Part shown: positions 1 through 9,458 of the stretch, in pieces | How positions within the stretch are numbered: position 1 is the stretch's first letter | How the letters are laid out: each line of letters begins with the position of its first letter | Virus record (IMG/VR): IMGVR_UViG_3300042946_000698 | Coordinates: 1 to 40,114 of that record | Direction: 5' to 3' (one strand) | DNA: 40,114 bases | Source: a virus | Position numbers and translations under genes: made by a program | The notes under the pieces: generated by a model | The model's database searches: none | Told to the model about the DNA's origin: nothing | What the model saw: only the letters and a program-made list of their open reading frames with translations

Positions 1-288
1 TCCTAATTCAACCGCGTGTTTCCAACTCCATTTTTTCTCTGTGATAATTATAACCGGTAAATCACCCCTTCTTTGAGCGTCAGCCGCCGCTAAAATCATC
101 GCAGTTGTTTTTGATGAGTTTGAATGTCCCAAAAACATATTGATTCCACCCATAATAGGTCCCGGTAAACCACAAGCCTCCATGAATGCTTCTCCACAAT
201 TATAATAACTTTCGTCTTTGTATTTTGTTTTGGTAGAATACTTACTTTTAATATCCTCCATTGAGAAGGTTTTGTTTTTTATCCCCAT
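1..288 (-). CDS. uvsX: UvsX-like RecA-family recombinase, N-terminal 96 residues (cut by window edge)
   Basis: The frame is open from the ATG at 288 to the window edge, so only the N-terminal 96 residues are present. The fragment holds a RecA-type P-loop at about residues 54-62 (GHSNSSKTT). The second glycine of the classical Walker A is replaced by serine, a kind of deviation also known in UvsX-type recombinases. It is preceded by MGGIN and followed by a strand reading LPVIIITEKKWSW. UvsX catalyses strand exchange in T4-type recombination-dependent replication and works on gp32-coated DNA; here gene 32 lies directly upstream on the same strand, 97 nt away. No good promoter is visible in the gap, so co-transcription with gene 32 is likely. 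A DnaB-type ATPase is a less likely alternative because the N-terminus is short and the gp32 context is strong. Confidence 0.8.
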   Translation of the reverse strand, partial: MGIKNKTFSMEDIKSKYSTKTKYKDESYYNCGEAFMEACGLPGPIMGGINMFLGHSNSSKTTAMILAAADAQRRGDLPVIIITEKKWSWKHAVELG

Positions 289-327
289 ATGTCCAAGTTA
301 ATTTTTGTTTTTGTTAGTTTTTAATAG

Positions 328-362
328 AACTAGGACATCGTGTCTTAGTTGATGTCCTAGTT
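328..362. repeat. 12-bp perfect inverted repeat between gene 32 and uvsX
   Basis: AACTAGGACATC (328-339) and GATGTCCTAGTT (351-362) form a perfect 12-bp stem with an 11-nt loop. On the minus-strand transcript the stem is followed by CTATTAAAAAC rather than a U-tract, so it is not a typical intrinsic terminator. The element TGTCC(A/T)AGTT also recurs at about 289-299, 353-362 and 366-375. It may be an RNA stem for processing or for translational control of uvsX, or a protein operator. Confidence 0.55.
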
Positions 363-385
363 AATTGTCCAAGTTCTAATTTATA

Positions 386-1234
386 TTAGAATGGTAAATC
401 TTCATCCGGTTCTTGACCTGATTGTGGGTCTGAAGGAATATCATTTGATTTTGAACCACCAAATGATTCAGTACCTACCGTATCATTTTCATATACATAG
501 CCGCCCTTTTCAGAATCCCACTTTGGTGTCTCACCACGAGCAATCGCTTCAAGGTATTCAACCGGTTTTTTAGAATAAACATCTAACCAAGTTAATTCAT
601 CATCCATCCATGATTTCGCCAATGATTGGTCTTCGTGTAAAGGAGCTTTGTCCTCATACATAATTGTAGACACCGTAGTATATTCTTTCCCTTTTGGTGT
701 TTTTGCTTTAACCAATTCGATGATTAAATCTCTACCTTCTTGAGCATCGGTTACATCACCTTTATTTCTCCAAATTGGAATGATTTTATCTAAGATACCG
801 TCGTTTTTGTAGTTATGTTTGAATCTCCAAAACTTTGGTCCATCCTCTTCTTTATCTCTGTCGATAACCTTAACAATATAAAATTTTCTTGATTTATATT
901 GTGACGCCAATAATTTGTCCGATTCTTTTCCTGTTGATATAAGTTCTTCGTGAACCTCGTTTAAAGGTGAACGTTCATTGTCATTTTTTCCCGGGTCATA
1001 GAATTTTTGCCATTGACCTCCTACTTGGATTTCGTGGTACCAAGCCTCTTTGAATGGTGAAGAACCATCTCCTGTTGGTAAAATTCTAATTCTTCTTTGA
1101 CCCGAAGTTTCTTTGTCACCTAAAATAAGTGCAAAATATTTTTTCATTCTTTCGTCTTGCGACATTCTTCCTTGGGAATTCCCTGATTGTTGTGATTTTT
1201 CGTACTGCGCCAATACGGCATCTAATGAACTCAT
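386..1234 (-). CDS. 32: gp32-like single-stranded DNA-binding protein
   Basis: A 282-aa protein, close to the 301 aa of T4 gp32. The N-terminus is short, basic and Gln/Ser-rich. The core holds RRIRILPTGDGSSPFKEAW followed by a YHEIQ strand, the kind of OB-fold start seen in gp32 proteins. The C-terminus is a low-complexity Ser/Gly/Asp linker ending in EPDEDLPF, the acidic tail with terminal Pro-Phe through which single-strand binding proteins recruit partners. The protein contains no cysteine, so the zinc site of T4 gp32 is absent. It should coat single-stranded DNA during replication and recombination with UvsX and the gp43-like polymerase. The ATG at 1234 is the natural start, and a host-type promoter lies at 1269-1300. 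Confidence 0.85.
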   Translation of the reverse strand: MSSLDAVLAQYEKSQQSGNSQGRMSQDERMKKYFALILGDKETSGQRRIRILPTGDGSSPFKEAWYHEIQVGGQWQKFYDPGKNDNERSPLNEVHEELISTGKESDKLLASQYKSRKFYIVKVIDRDKEEDGPKFWRFKHNYKNDGILDKIIPIWRNKGDVTDAQEGRDLIIELVKAKTPKGKEYTTVSTIMYEDKAPLHEDQSLAKSWMDDELTWLDVYSKKPVEYLEAIARGETPKWDSEKGGYVYENDTVGTESFGGSKSNDIPSDPQSGQEPDEDLPF

Positions 1235-1268
1235 GTGTTTAAATTTTAATTGTTAAATATTTGTTTCA

Positions 1269-1300
1269 TAAACATAATTGATAAATGGTGTGAAGTCAAA
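1269..1300 (-). promoter_or_regulatory. Host-type promoter of gene 32
   Basis: Read on the minus strand, TTTG (1297-1300), a 20-nt spacer and TATGTTTA (1269-1276) fit the Bacteroidota -33/-7 pattern TTTG-N17-23-TAnnTTTG with one mismatch. It lies just downstream of the preceding unit's terminator and about 35 nt before the gene 32 start. Confidence 0.55.
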
Positions 1301-1328
1301 TAAAAAAGGTGTCCTTTCAGACACCTTT
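1301..1328 (-). terminator. Intrinsic terminator at the end of the baseplate gene unit
   Basis: AAAGGTGTC (1305-1313), a 6-nt loop and GACACCTTT (1320-1328) form a perfect 9-bp stem. On the minus strand it is followed by a U-rich run, TTTTATTTG. It begins about 10 nt after the stop codon of the 232-aa gene and separates the structural unit from the gene 32 promoter. Confidence 0.8.
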
Positions 1329-1338
1329 GGATTTTTTC

Positions 1339-2037
1339 TTATCTTCTAAATGATGTTTTATAGTCATCATCTTGAGAACCAGGTTGGAATGAATTTTTAA
1401 TATCATTCACATTTATATCTTCAACTTCATCCGAAGTTAAAACATAATCATTTTTTCCGGTTTTTTCCATCTCCTCTTGTTTGTCATCAAAAAATTGTGA
1501 TAATTTTTGATTGAAGGGATATGAATCATAACTTCTTAATTCAAGTTTTTCCTCAGGAGTTTTTTGTCGATATTTTTCAATCTTACTTTCAAGAGAATTT
1601 AATTTATTCATAATGTTATCCATTTCACCTAATTTACCTTCTAAATTAGATAATTGATTGAATAAATTTTCAAAATATTCTTCTTGTTTTGTTTCAATAT
1701 TTTTTTGAGAATCAACTAATTCCGTAATATCTAATTCTTCACTATCACTACCTTCGTCAGTTTTTTCCTCAGATTCACCTTCATCATCAATTTTTTCAAT
1801 ATCAGGGTCATTCTCAACATCAATAGGTTGAGGTGCGGTATCAGTTGGTGCTGCCGGTGGAACTGCTTCAGATGGTACCGGTGCTGGTGGAACATCTCCT
1901 CCCTCAGCCGGTGGTGGCGTTAACGCATCTAATCCAGCAGTTGGGTCTTCAGGCTCAATCGCCTCTTGCTCCATAATATACTTATTAATATTATGGTATC
2001 TACTAATCTCACTAATTATTTTTTTATCTAAACTCAT
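1339..2037 (-). CDS. Acidic, proline-rich coiled-coil protein with cargo-like N-terminal tag
   Basis: A 232-aa protein of unknown family. The N-terminus MSLDKKIISE-ISRYHN carries an I-S-E motif like the tags of other accessory proteins in this window. Residues about 25-75 are a Pro/Ala/Val-rich linker (PPPAEGG, PPAPVPS, PPAAP). Residues about 75-105 are very acidic (D/E runs). Residues about 105-160 have the heptad spacing of a coiled coil (NLFNQLSNLEGKLGEM). The C-terminus is polar and ends in arginines. Such acidic, low-complexity, coiled-coil proteins often serve as scaffold or internal virion proteins, but the function is not established. It follows the 74-aa gene by 6 nt and is the last gene before a terminator. 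Confidence 0.6.
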   Translation of the reverse strand: MSLDKKIISEISRYHNINKYIMEQEAIEPEDPTAGLDALTPPPAEGGDVPPAPVPSEAVPPAAPTDTAPQPIDVENDPDIEKIDDEGESEEKTDEGSDSEELDITELVDSQKNIETKQEEYFENLFNQLSNLEGKLGEMDNIMNKLNSLESKIEKYRQKTPEEKLELRSYDSYPFNQKLSQFFDDKQEEMEKTGKNDYVLTSDEVEDINVNDIKNSFQPGSQDDDYKTSFRR

Positions 2038-2043
2038 CTCTTA

Positions 2044-2268
2044 TTAACCATTTAATAATTGTTTAATTCCTCCCGCAGTCTCAACTCTAACTTTTCTGTT
2101 AACTGTTGTTTGATGACCCGCTCTCTCAATAAGTCCATCTCTTTCTCTGATTGTATAACAATCTCCGGTATCCAAATCACAAACCTGTTGTGTTCCGTCA
2201 CCATTATCCACTTGTGAAATTCTTGATGATTTTCCAAGATAATTATCTAATGCTGATTTAATGTTCAT
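2044..2268 (-). CDS. Small conserved-looking protein of unknown function
   Basis: A 74-aa protein. The middle, VDNGDGTQQVCDLDTGDCYTI, alternates Gly/Asp turns with short strands and has two cysteines five residues apart, suggesting a small beta domain. The flanking segments are an N-terminal amphipathic helix (MNIKSALDNYLGK) and a charged C-terminus ending GGIKQLLNG. I do not recognise the family. It lies between the giant hub gene and the acidic coiled-coil gene, has its own TATTTAT motif 15 nt before the start, and is probably a virion or assembly protein. An overlapping 61-codon frame in the same strand is a shadow. Confidence 0.6.
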   Translation of the reverse strand: MNIKSALDNYLGKSSRISQVDNGDGTQQVCDLDTGDCYTIRERDGLIERAGHQTTVNRKVRVETAGGIKQLLNG

Positions 2269-2283
2269 AAAATTGTTTTTATT

Positions 2284-2291
2284 ATAAATAT
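2284..2291 (-). promoter_or_regulatory. Late-type promoter motif before the 74-aa gene
   Basis: The minus strand reads ATATTTAT followed by AATAAAAA, ending 15 nt before the ATG at 2268. No TTTG or TTG lies at the -33 position. The core, the following AATAAAAA and the 15-nt spacing match the copy before the 1679-aa baseplate gene. Confidence 0.5.
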
Positions 2292-2317
2292 ATCGTTATG
2301 TTATAAAGTGAATATCA

Positions 2318-5300
2318 TTATTGATTCTCATATCCACCAGGTGATGATGTTTCATAAGGTAATAATGTAGGGTCATAAGTATATTGGTCAATTGTAGTGT
2401 ATGAACCAAAGTCAGTTGTAACCACAATATAACCTTTATTTACAATATCACTTGGTAAAAATTTAGGTGTAACCACTCTCATTGTTGAGTCATTGAATAT
2501 TGTAATACCAGTTAATCCAACCTCAACCCCATTAACTTTAACAGATTTGGTGGTGTTAAAATTTCTACCATTAAGTTGTATTATAGTACCTGTATTCCCC
2601 GACAATGGAGAAAATGATGATATAACCGGTGGAGGACAAGTTTGACCGGGTAGTGAAGGTATCGGTGAAGGTGTTGGTGTCACACTAGGACTACTTCCGT
2701 TTTTTTCAATCTCATTTATCTTGTTTTTTAATTCAGAAACAATTTCTTTGGTTGCAACACCAACTTCAAGAGCTGATGCCAACGCCCTATCCATAGTATT
2801 TCTAATTGTTTTAAATTCATCTATATGTTTATCGTAATAATCTGTTTGTTGGAAATTTTGTTTAGGATAATACGTCACATAATATTTAACCAAACCATTA
2901 TCTAATATTTGTTGAGTTCTATTTTCTAACCTAACTTTCATGAAATTAGTATAGTCATCCACACTTGAAAACCCAACAACAGGTAACGAATTATTTGTCG
3001 ATGGATTTGTCTGTACATTCACACATGAATATGTTTTCAAAAATGATGAAGATGTTGCCCCATAGTCAACATCTAACGAAACTGTTGCAAAATTATTATT
3101 CCAACCATTAAAAGTTCCCGCTTTACTATTATTAATTTTTTCAAATGAACGAACATATGAAATACAATAAACGATTGTTTGTAAAACTTGAGAATTAGGT
3201 ATTAATCGTTTTAATGTTGACGCAAACTCTTTCTCAGTTAAAGTCGTACTAATACCATCTATCACACTATACCCGTTGTTTTGATAAACAGGTAAAACTT
3301 TACTTTCACAAGTATTACTAGCCGCTTTTGTCGAATTCGCAGATTGTTGTGTATTGTTACTCTTATTTGAATCAGTTGACGCTGAAAATATATTAACTTT
3401 ATCTTTTTTAATTTTTAATAAACTTTCAATTTTTGTTAATAAATTTTGATTAATACTTTGAATAAAATTATCAATTGCAGGTAAATCATATATACCTTGT
3501 CTAACCCCATCAAATTGTGTTTGAAAATTACCAGGTTGTATAGAATGCGTAACATTGGTAATCATATACGGACCATTAAACATCGGTACATGCCTCAAAT
3601 TAAAATACATAGTAGGTTGTAGTAATGCATTACCTAATGATGTTACATTACATTTATAACTTCTTTGTTTATACAAGTTATACAATGAAGCATTTTGCGT
3701 CGCAACATTTTTACCTGACGATTGCTCAACCATATTAAGCTGAGTATTTATCGATTCTGATGTCGCAACTCCATTGTCTTGGGACACCGCAAAAGAATAA
3801 AATACACTTTGATTTCTGGTTCCAATATCAACATTAAAACCAACACATTTATTAGATAACGCCCAATCTTTTTTACCTTGTTGGTTCTCAATCAATGGGT
3901 TTTCCGATGCACGTCTCATCTCAAAACCATCATCCCTAAATCTAAAATTACCCTTTGGTAAATCCAAATATTGTGAAGGTTTACCCACATAAAAACAAAC
4001 CATTTTTGGACTTGATTTTCTATAATCAACATCTAAAAAAGTACCCCACATATTATTCGCAAACTCTAATGACCCTTCAGCTCTGTTTGGAATTGTAGTC
4101 CCATCAACATCTTGAACATTATAAAAATTGATATACGCAGGTAAATTCATAACCGTAAAGTTATTTTTAATCAATAAACCACTAATAAACGTATAAACGC
4201 TCATCGCCTGATTTAACGATTTTTTACTAAGCATACTTCTTAAATCGAAGATATCCAATAATATTGTTTCACCAATATTTCTTGATGCTCTATCTAAAAA
4301 TAATATATCTTCAAATAAAGTTTTTGTTTTATAATCACCACCGGCAATCCATTTATCATTTAACGATTTGAAAACTTCATAATTTTCAACTTTAGATTGT
4401 TCACCATCAATAGCACTTCTAATAACACTCTCAGGTAATTGTTGTTGGTTTGGTAATTTTTTTCTAACACCACTCAACACTAAATTCAAAAAATTATCTT
4501 GTAAAATATTTTCATTTGTCAAATACAAATTAATTTGATTTTGAAATTGAGCAACATTAATTGATGGATTTTTTAATTTTTGAGTCGCATACATTTTAAT
4601 AATTGGAGATAATAATGTCACATTATCCACATTAAATTCAATATTATTATCTATGAAAAAATCTGTAATATATGAACCATTATCACTATATCTCACATTG
4701 TTAATCGTTGAAAAACCAACCTCTGTTTCAAGTGCAATCCAAGCATTAGGATTCAACCCTTTTGATTGTGAAACGGTTAATCCACCACCATTAGTAGGTA
4801 ATGTATTCGTAATATATGGTCTAAACTTAATTGGGTCTACAACTTTTTGAGTATTATTATGTGATAAATAAGAATCAAAAATTCTTCTTTTATAATTTGA
4901 CGGATTTCCATACTTAAATAAAACATCGTAATTTATAAAGTTTTTAATACCCCCTTGAAAAACATTATACTGATTATTAATCGCGTTATTAAAATATTCT
5001 TCCTCTGTTTGGTTTACAGATTTTGCAGGAATTTTCATTAATGTTCTAAATAATGATTGAAAATTTCTATAAGTCGCACTACCATCAACCGTTGAGGTAT
5101 AGAAAGAAGATACCATATCTTTAGATGAAGTATCCGTAATTGGTTTACAAAAATTTAAAAATTCTTGTTCAAATGTATCCAATATTTTTTTCTCAAAAAC
5201 CGAAAATATTTCCTCAATTTTACTATACTTATCTTCATTCAATAATGACATTGGTGATTGTGTATCACCAGTGTTTATAAAATTCAAATATGATTCCGGA

Positions 5301-8300
5301 GATGGATATTTAATTTGTCCATTATCAAAATAACCATAATTTGGAGAAGACCATAATGTTCTTATCGACCCATTGTAAACTGAAGGGTTTGATGTTAAAT
5401 CAACTTTAGTGTTATTAGTCGATGTTAAATTTTCAATACAAGAATTTCTTGTTTGATTATAAGAAGTACCAAATGATGGTGTCACATAATATTCAATACC
5501 TTTGGTGTTATTTGTCGGGTTACAATCAATATCATCACCAAAGTCCCTATCTTCTAATAAAATTGAATAAGTCTGTAAATTAAGAGATTTACCATTTTGA
5601 TTCGCAGTAATATTTGAGTCATCAAAATTAAATATTTTCATACCTCCATTTACACTACTTTGTATTTCTTCATTTGTATAGTCATTATATAACTCATACC
5701 CTTTATAAAAAACGTTAAAATCATTAACGACTTTAGGGTAAAACCCAATTTGCATGTTCACATTTGATGAGGTTTCTTGTTGTAATGTTATCGTAGTATC
5801 AATACCATTATTTTTGAATTCATATGTTTGAGTAATTGAACTCAAAATTGGACTATAATTTGTCTTATAATCAAAATTTTTCCAAGCACTCTCTAAAATA
5901 TCAACATTAGATTCTTTATATTTTTTATAACGATGCCATACCGAACCATATTTCAAAATCCATGCATACGGTAATTTATGTATTGCACCAAATTTTTTAA
6001 AGCAGGTCGCAATATAATCTAATTCTTCAACAAATTCACCTGTATTTGTTTTATATCTTTCTCTTAATGATGCTAATGGTAATGAATTTAAAAACAAATA
6101 AGCCGATTGAACAAAAGGATATGGGTCACTCGTTCTAACATTTTGAACACCATTTTGAATTGAATTGACAAAATATGGAGTATTCAAGATTGAAGTTGTA
6201 GTTCTAAAGGGCAAAGCATTAGTCGGAGTTGTAAAATCACAAAATCCTTCGGTTGCGACAAAATTTTTAGGTACTCGACTTTCATAAAACCCATTCAAAC
6301 CCAACAATGCAAATGCCGAAGGATTTTGATTTTGATAAAACGAAAAATTAGTCACAGGTCTATTAGTTGTATAATTATACACATCAGTAAAGTTTGCTAT
6401 AATTTTTCTAGGTTCAAAAACTTTCAATGTTTTTTTAGTATCATAAACTTGATTACCCAATGATTTATTACTTGAACTTAAGTTTCCAAGGTTCCAAGTA
6501 GCATCGGTAAAAGGTAATGTATCTATCACTAATGGTTCATTAGAGGCATTCGATAATAAGGTTAATAACGCATCAGAAGTTGTACTTGTTTGAGGTTGTT
6601 TACCAATATCATCAACACTTAATATACTATAAGAATTTTCGGTTAAATTTTTAATATATGGTGTAACAAAGAAATCTCGAATATAATCTTGATAAGCCCG
6701 ACCAGTACCTGAATTTGAGATATTACTTAAAAATGCAGTATAATTAGACGCGTTTAAATCATAATTTTTTAATTTAACACTTAAAAATGGAGAACTAATT
6801 CCAATACCATTAACAATATTATTAACCTCAGCCTCAGTATTTAATTTAATCAACGAATCAATTTGATTTTGATTAGCACGAGTTAAATTAGAATAGTGAG
6901 AAGTTAAAAATTGTCTTTCCCATATCTCAAAAAAGAATTTAACCTCTTCTTTATTAACATATGGTAATCCTTCCGATGGAAATTCAATTGCATTAATATT
7001 TATTCTATCAGTATCTCTTTGATTATCTAATGGTGGAGGTGCGGATGGTTGACTAAATTTTTGAGTTAATCCAATCATATATTCCTCAACAAATTCAACC
7101 TCAGGCCATTTATCATATAAATAACCTTGTGTTAAATCAACAACTGATGGGTCTGCAATATATTTTAATTGAAACCTTCCCTTATTATCCTCAGGACTTT
7201 CAACAAAAAATAACGGCCAAGGATAAACAGGTTCTTGAGAATTACTTAATCCTTGATTTGATTCTTGAGCACTATTTGTTATAGTCACATTACCTCTTGT
7301 TTCAGTACTTGGTGCCGAAGAAGGATTATCTAAAATAGCTCGTTTTCTAACCGGGTCATATTTAACATTCCAAGCATTAGTATGAACATCATCCATCAAA
7401 CGAATAAACGCTTCTGCTGACGCCATAACAACTGCAATCATATTTCGAACGGTTGGTTTAAAACCAATACCAGTATCTGTATCCTCAATTTTTCTTAATA
7501 ATTCTGAAGAAATAATACTCTCATATTCAGATAATTTTTTATTTGCTTGAGATTCAATTAAAGAAATTTGATTATCAAATCTATTATTACCCTCAAAAAT
7601 GAAAAAATTTATTTTAGATGGTTCAATTGTTGTTCTTCCGTTAACCTCTTCCTTAACAAGTGCCGGGGTATTACCATTATAATATAGTTCTTTAACTTTT
7701 TGAATGTCTTCAATATTAGGTAAGACTTTCCCTGTTTGTAATCTAACAGTTTCTTCCCAATTTATCGACCCAGGACTTGGTGGGTCAACAACTATCATAT
7801 CATATTTGATAGAATTTTTTATTGGACTTTCACCTTTATCACCTAACGTTGCATTCTCAGCAAGGGCTTTGTTCCCCTTACTTATACGGTCTTTAAGTAA
7901 ATCCAAAGCCTTTAATTCATCTTCACGACTTAATTTTTTGAAAATATAGTATTTTTCATTATTAGTTGTCACAAAAGGCTTGGGCTCAATATAAGTTGTA
8001 AACCAAGAACTATTAGAACCCCTTATAGCATTAAAATATTGTTTTAAAGCCTCTTTGTAATTCCTAATATTAGTCAATGGGGCGACTTTCACCGGAGGAA
8101 ATGATTCCATTATACGGTTTTCAAATGTTTCAAGTTTTACTATTAATTGAAATAATGTTAATTCAGGAAAGTCAGGTGGGATTAAACCTTTTGATTTATA
8201 TTCACTATAAATTTCAACAATTTTTTGATATCCTTTCTCAGAAACAATTTGAGTTACTACGTCATCTTGGCTTAAAGAATTATTTTGAGAAACTTGTCCT

Positions 8301-9145
8301 TCAACTTTAGATTGTGATTCGGCTTGTTTATTAGACTCTTGTGTTCCTGTCGGTGATGTTGAAATATCAAATCGTTTACCATACATATGAGGAACAGCCA
8401 AAAGATGTCCCATTGCAACCTCATTTAACACATTAAATTTATAACCTTTGAATTCTAAACTAACTTGATAATTCCCACTAAAAGAATTAAACCTCGCATT
8501 AAATTTTTCAAGATTCAATTGATATCTAATCGCTTGTCCATAATACCCTTTAAGGGTTAAATAAAAAGGAGGATATGGTAAATTAAAAAAAGCAGCATAT
8601 GGTGAATTATTACCTAACTGAAATAAAGCACGACCTTGAACATCTTCTAATTCCATAGTAACAGATGGAATAAAAGATGAATTAGTTGTAACATTTATTT
8701 GAGTAATCCCTAATAACCCATTATCAAAAACATCTTTCAAGTTAGCCGGTGAACTTATAATATATGGTGTATCACCATTTTTAGGAACAACTGATTTTTC
8801 CATCATTTGATTATCACCTTTAAACTTGGTAGTGTTTTCCCCCGTCAATTCATCATAATAACCAACACCCAAAAAATTATCTTTGGTTGGTTTTAAAAAA
8901 TTCATTTTTGCAACAGAAATCGTTCGGATTCTGTCTTCAGGACTTGCACCAACTGCAAGTTTTGTTCTAGGTAACACCTCCGCCTCTAAATTAGCATACA
9001 TAACCAAACTTTCGTGGTCTACTAATCTTTCTTGGATTCTACCTTGTGAATCAATTGTTTTGTTTGGGTCAACCACAATAATATTATTGTAGTCAAACTC
9101 CACTAATATATCTCCGTTGTTGTCTGCTCGTAAATTACCTGCCAT
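2318..9145 (-). CDS. Giant baseplate hub-type structural protein with C-terminal IPT/TIG domain
   Basis: A 2275-aa protein. The N-terminal region (about residues 150-270) has strands such as YPPFYLTLKGYYG and YQVSLEFKGYKFNVL, like tail-tube or hub beta domains. The middle, about residues 300-1750, is Asn/Ser/Thr-rich with no family I recognise. Residues about 1825-1880 (YKCNVTSLGNALLQPTMYF, then FNGPYMITNVTHSI and FQTQFDGVR) look like the conserved end of phage baseplate hub proteins (gp27/gp44-like). A Pro/Thr/Ser linker (about 2145-2165) leads to an IPT/TIG immunoglobulin-like domain (about 2168-2255, with FSPLSGNTGTIIQLNGRNF). I infer a hub fused to a surface-binding tip. The start overlaps the previous gene by 11 nt (ATGGCAGGTAA), implying translational coupling. 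Exact domain limits are estimates. Confidence 0.65.
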   Translation of the reverse strand: MAGNLRADNNGDILVEFDYNNIIVVDPNKTIDSQGRIQERLVDHESLVMYANLEAEVLPRTKLAVGASPEDRIRTISVAKMNFLKPTKDNFLGVGYYDELTGENTTKFKGDNQMMEKSVVPKNGDTPYIISSPANLKDVFDNGLLGITQINVTTNSSFIPSVTMELEDVQGRALFQLGNNSPYAAFFNLPYPPFYLTLKGYYGQAIRYQLNLEKFNARFNSFSGNYQVSLEFKGYKFNVLNEVAMGHLLAVPHMYGKRFDISTSPTGTQESNKQAESQSKVEGQVSQNNSLSQDDVVTQIVSEKGYQKIVEIYSEYKSKGLIPPDFPELTLFQLIVKLETFENRIMESFPPVKVAPLTNIRNYKEALKQYFNAIRGSNSSWFTTYIEPKPFVTTNNEKYYIFKKLSREDELKALDLLKDRISKGNKALAENATLGDKGESPIKNSIKYDMIVVDPPSPGSINWEETVRLQTGKVLPNIEDIQKVKELYYNGNTPALVKEEVNGRTTIEPSKINFFIFEGNNRFDNQISLIESQANKKLSEYESIISSELLRKIEDTDTGIGFKPTVRNMIAVVMASAEAFIRLMDDVHTNAWNVKYDPVRKRAILDNPSSAPSTETRGNVTITNSAQESNQGLSNSQEPVYPWPLFFVESPEDNKGRFQLKYIADPSVVDLTQGYLYDKWPEVEFVEEYMIGLTQKFSQPSAPPPLDNQRDTDRININAIEFPSEGLPYVNKEEVKFFFEIWERQFLTSHYSNLTRANQNQIDSLIKLNTEAEVNNIVNGIGISSPFLSVKLKNYDLNASNYTAFLSNISNSGTGRAYQDYIRDFFVTPYIKNLTENSYSILSVDDIGKQPQTSTTSDALLTLLSNASNEPLVIDTLPFTDATWNLGNLSSSNKSLGNQVYDTKKTLKVFEPRKIIANFTDVYNYTTNRPVTNFSFYQNQNPSAFALLGLNGFYESRVPKNFVATEGFCDFTTPTNALPFRTTTSILNTPYFVNSIQNGVQNVRTSDPYPFVQSAYLFLNSLPLASLRERYKTNTGEFVEELDYIATCFKKFGAIHKLPYAWILKYGSVWHRYKKYKESNVDILESAWKNFDYKTNYSPILSSITQTYEFKNNGIDTTITLQQETSSNVNMQIGFYPKVVNDFNVFYKGYELYNDYTNEEIQSSVNGGMKIFNFDDSNITANQNGKSLNLQTYSILLEDRDFGDDIDCNPTNNTKGIEYYVTPSFGTSYNQTRNSCIENLTSTNNTKVDLTSNPSVYNGSIRTLWSSPNYGYFDNGQIKYPSPESYLNFINTGDTQSPMSLLNEDKYSKIEEIFSVFEKKILDTFEQEFLNFCKPITDTSSKDMVSSFYTSTVDGSATYRNFQSLFRTLMKIPAKSVNQTEEEYFNNAINNQYNVFQGGIKNFINYDVLFKYGNPSNYKRRIFDSYLSHNNTQKVVDPIKFRPYITNTLPTNGGGLTVSQSKGLNPNAWIALETEVGFSTINNVRYSDNGSYITDFFIDNNIEFNVDNVTLLSPIIKMYATQKLKNPSINVAQFQNQINLYLTNENILQDNFLNLVLSGVRKKLPNQQQLPESVIRSAIDGEQSKVENYEVFKSLNDKWIAGGDYKTKTLFEDILFLDRASRNIGETILLDIFDLRSMLSKKSLNQAMSVYTFISGLLIKNNFTVMNLPAYINFYNVQDVDGTTIPNRAEGSLEFANNMWGTFLDVDYRKSSPKMVCFYVGKPSQYLDLPKGNFRFRDDGFEMRRASENPLIENQQGKKDWALSNKCVGFNVDIGTRNQSVFYSFAVSQDNGVATSESINTQLNMVEQSSGKNVATQNASLYNLYKQRSYKCNVTSLGNALLQPTMYFNLRHVPMFNGPYMITNVTHSIQPGNFQTQFDGVRQGIYDLPAIDNFIQSINQNLLTKIESLLKIKKDKVNIFSASTDSNKSNNTQQSANSTKAASNTCESKVLPVYQNNGYSVIDGISTTLTEKEFASTLKRLIPNSQVLQTIVYCISYVRSFEKINNSKAGTFNGWNNNFATVSLDVDYGATSSSFLKTYSCVNVQTNPSTNNSLPVVGFSSVDDYTNFMKVRLENRTQQILDNGLVKYYVTYYPKQNFQQTDYYDKHIDEFKTIRNTMDRALASALEVGVATKEIVSELKNKINEIEKNGSSPSVTPTPSPIPSLPGQTCPPPVISSFSPLSGNTGTIIQLNGRNFNTTKSVKVNGVEVGLTGITIFNDSTMRVVTPKFLPSDIVNKGYIVVTTDFGSYTTIDQYTYDPTLLPYETSSPGGYENQ

Positions 9146-9458
9146 AATAATAAAAATGATTTTCTAATGATGCCTTATAGTCTTGTAAAGAAGGTAGTAA
9201 CGGGAATGGGATAATCAATATAGCTCCGTCATAAATGTTATTTTCTAAACCACCAAATTGTGGGTTTGCCTGTAAAATTAACCAACTAAAATATGGTGAG
9301 TTATAATATTCTTGTGAAACCTTATCAAGTCTACTTCGAGCAACTTTATATATATAAGCTTTATCTGTCGTTTTTTGAGGTAATTGCACATAGGGAACAA
9401 CGGTTTGTTCACCGTTTATTAAAAATTCACTATATCTGTTCCAATATTGAAAAGCCAT
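9135..9458 (-). CDS. 53: gp53-like baseplate wedge protein (LysM-like fold)
   Basis: A 107-aa protein. The central segment, RLDKVSQEYYNSPYFSWLI, then LQANPQFGGLENN and DGAILIIPF, has the spacing of LysM-like baseplate proteins of contractile systems: a helix with a Tyr-Tyr pair, a Trp, Asn-Pro, then a G-x-x-L-x-I-P ending. T4 gp53 is the wedge component of this kind; it joins wedges and helps fix the hub. The start overlaps the stop of the upstream giant gene by one base (TAATG), and its own end overlaps the next giant gene, so the three are almost certainly co-translated. The protein is shorter than T4 gp53 (196 aa), so it may hold only the LysM-like part. Confidence 0.6.
   Translation of the reverse strand: MAFQYWNRYSEFLINGEQTVVPYVQLPQKTTDKAYIYKVARSRLDKVSQEYYNSPYFSWLILQANPQFGGLENNIYDGAILIIPFPLLPSLQDYKASLENHFYYYGR

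Noticed and set aside
2052-2237. 61-codon minus-strand frame inside the 74-aa gene
   Set aside because: It overlaps the 74-aa gene in another frame, lacks a motif at the right distance and has no plausible domain.
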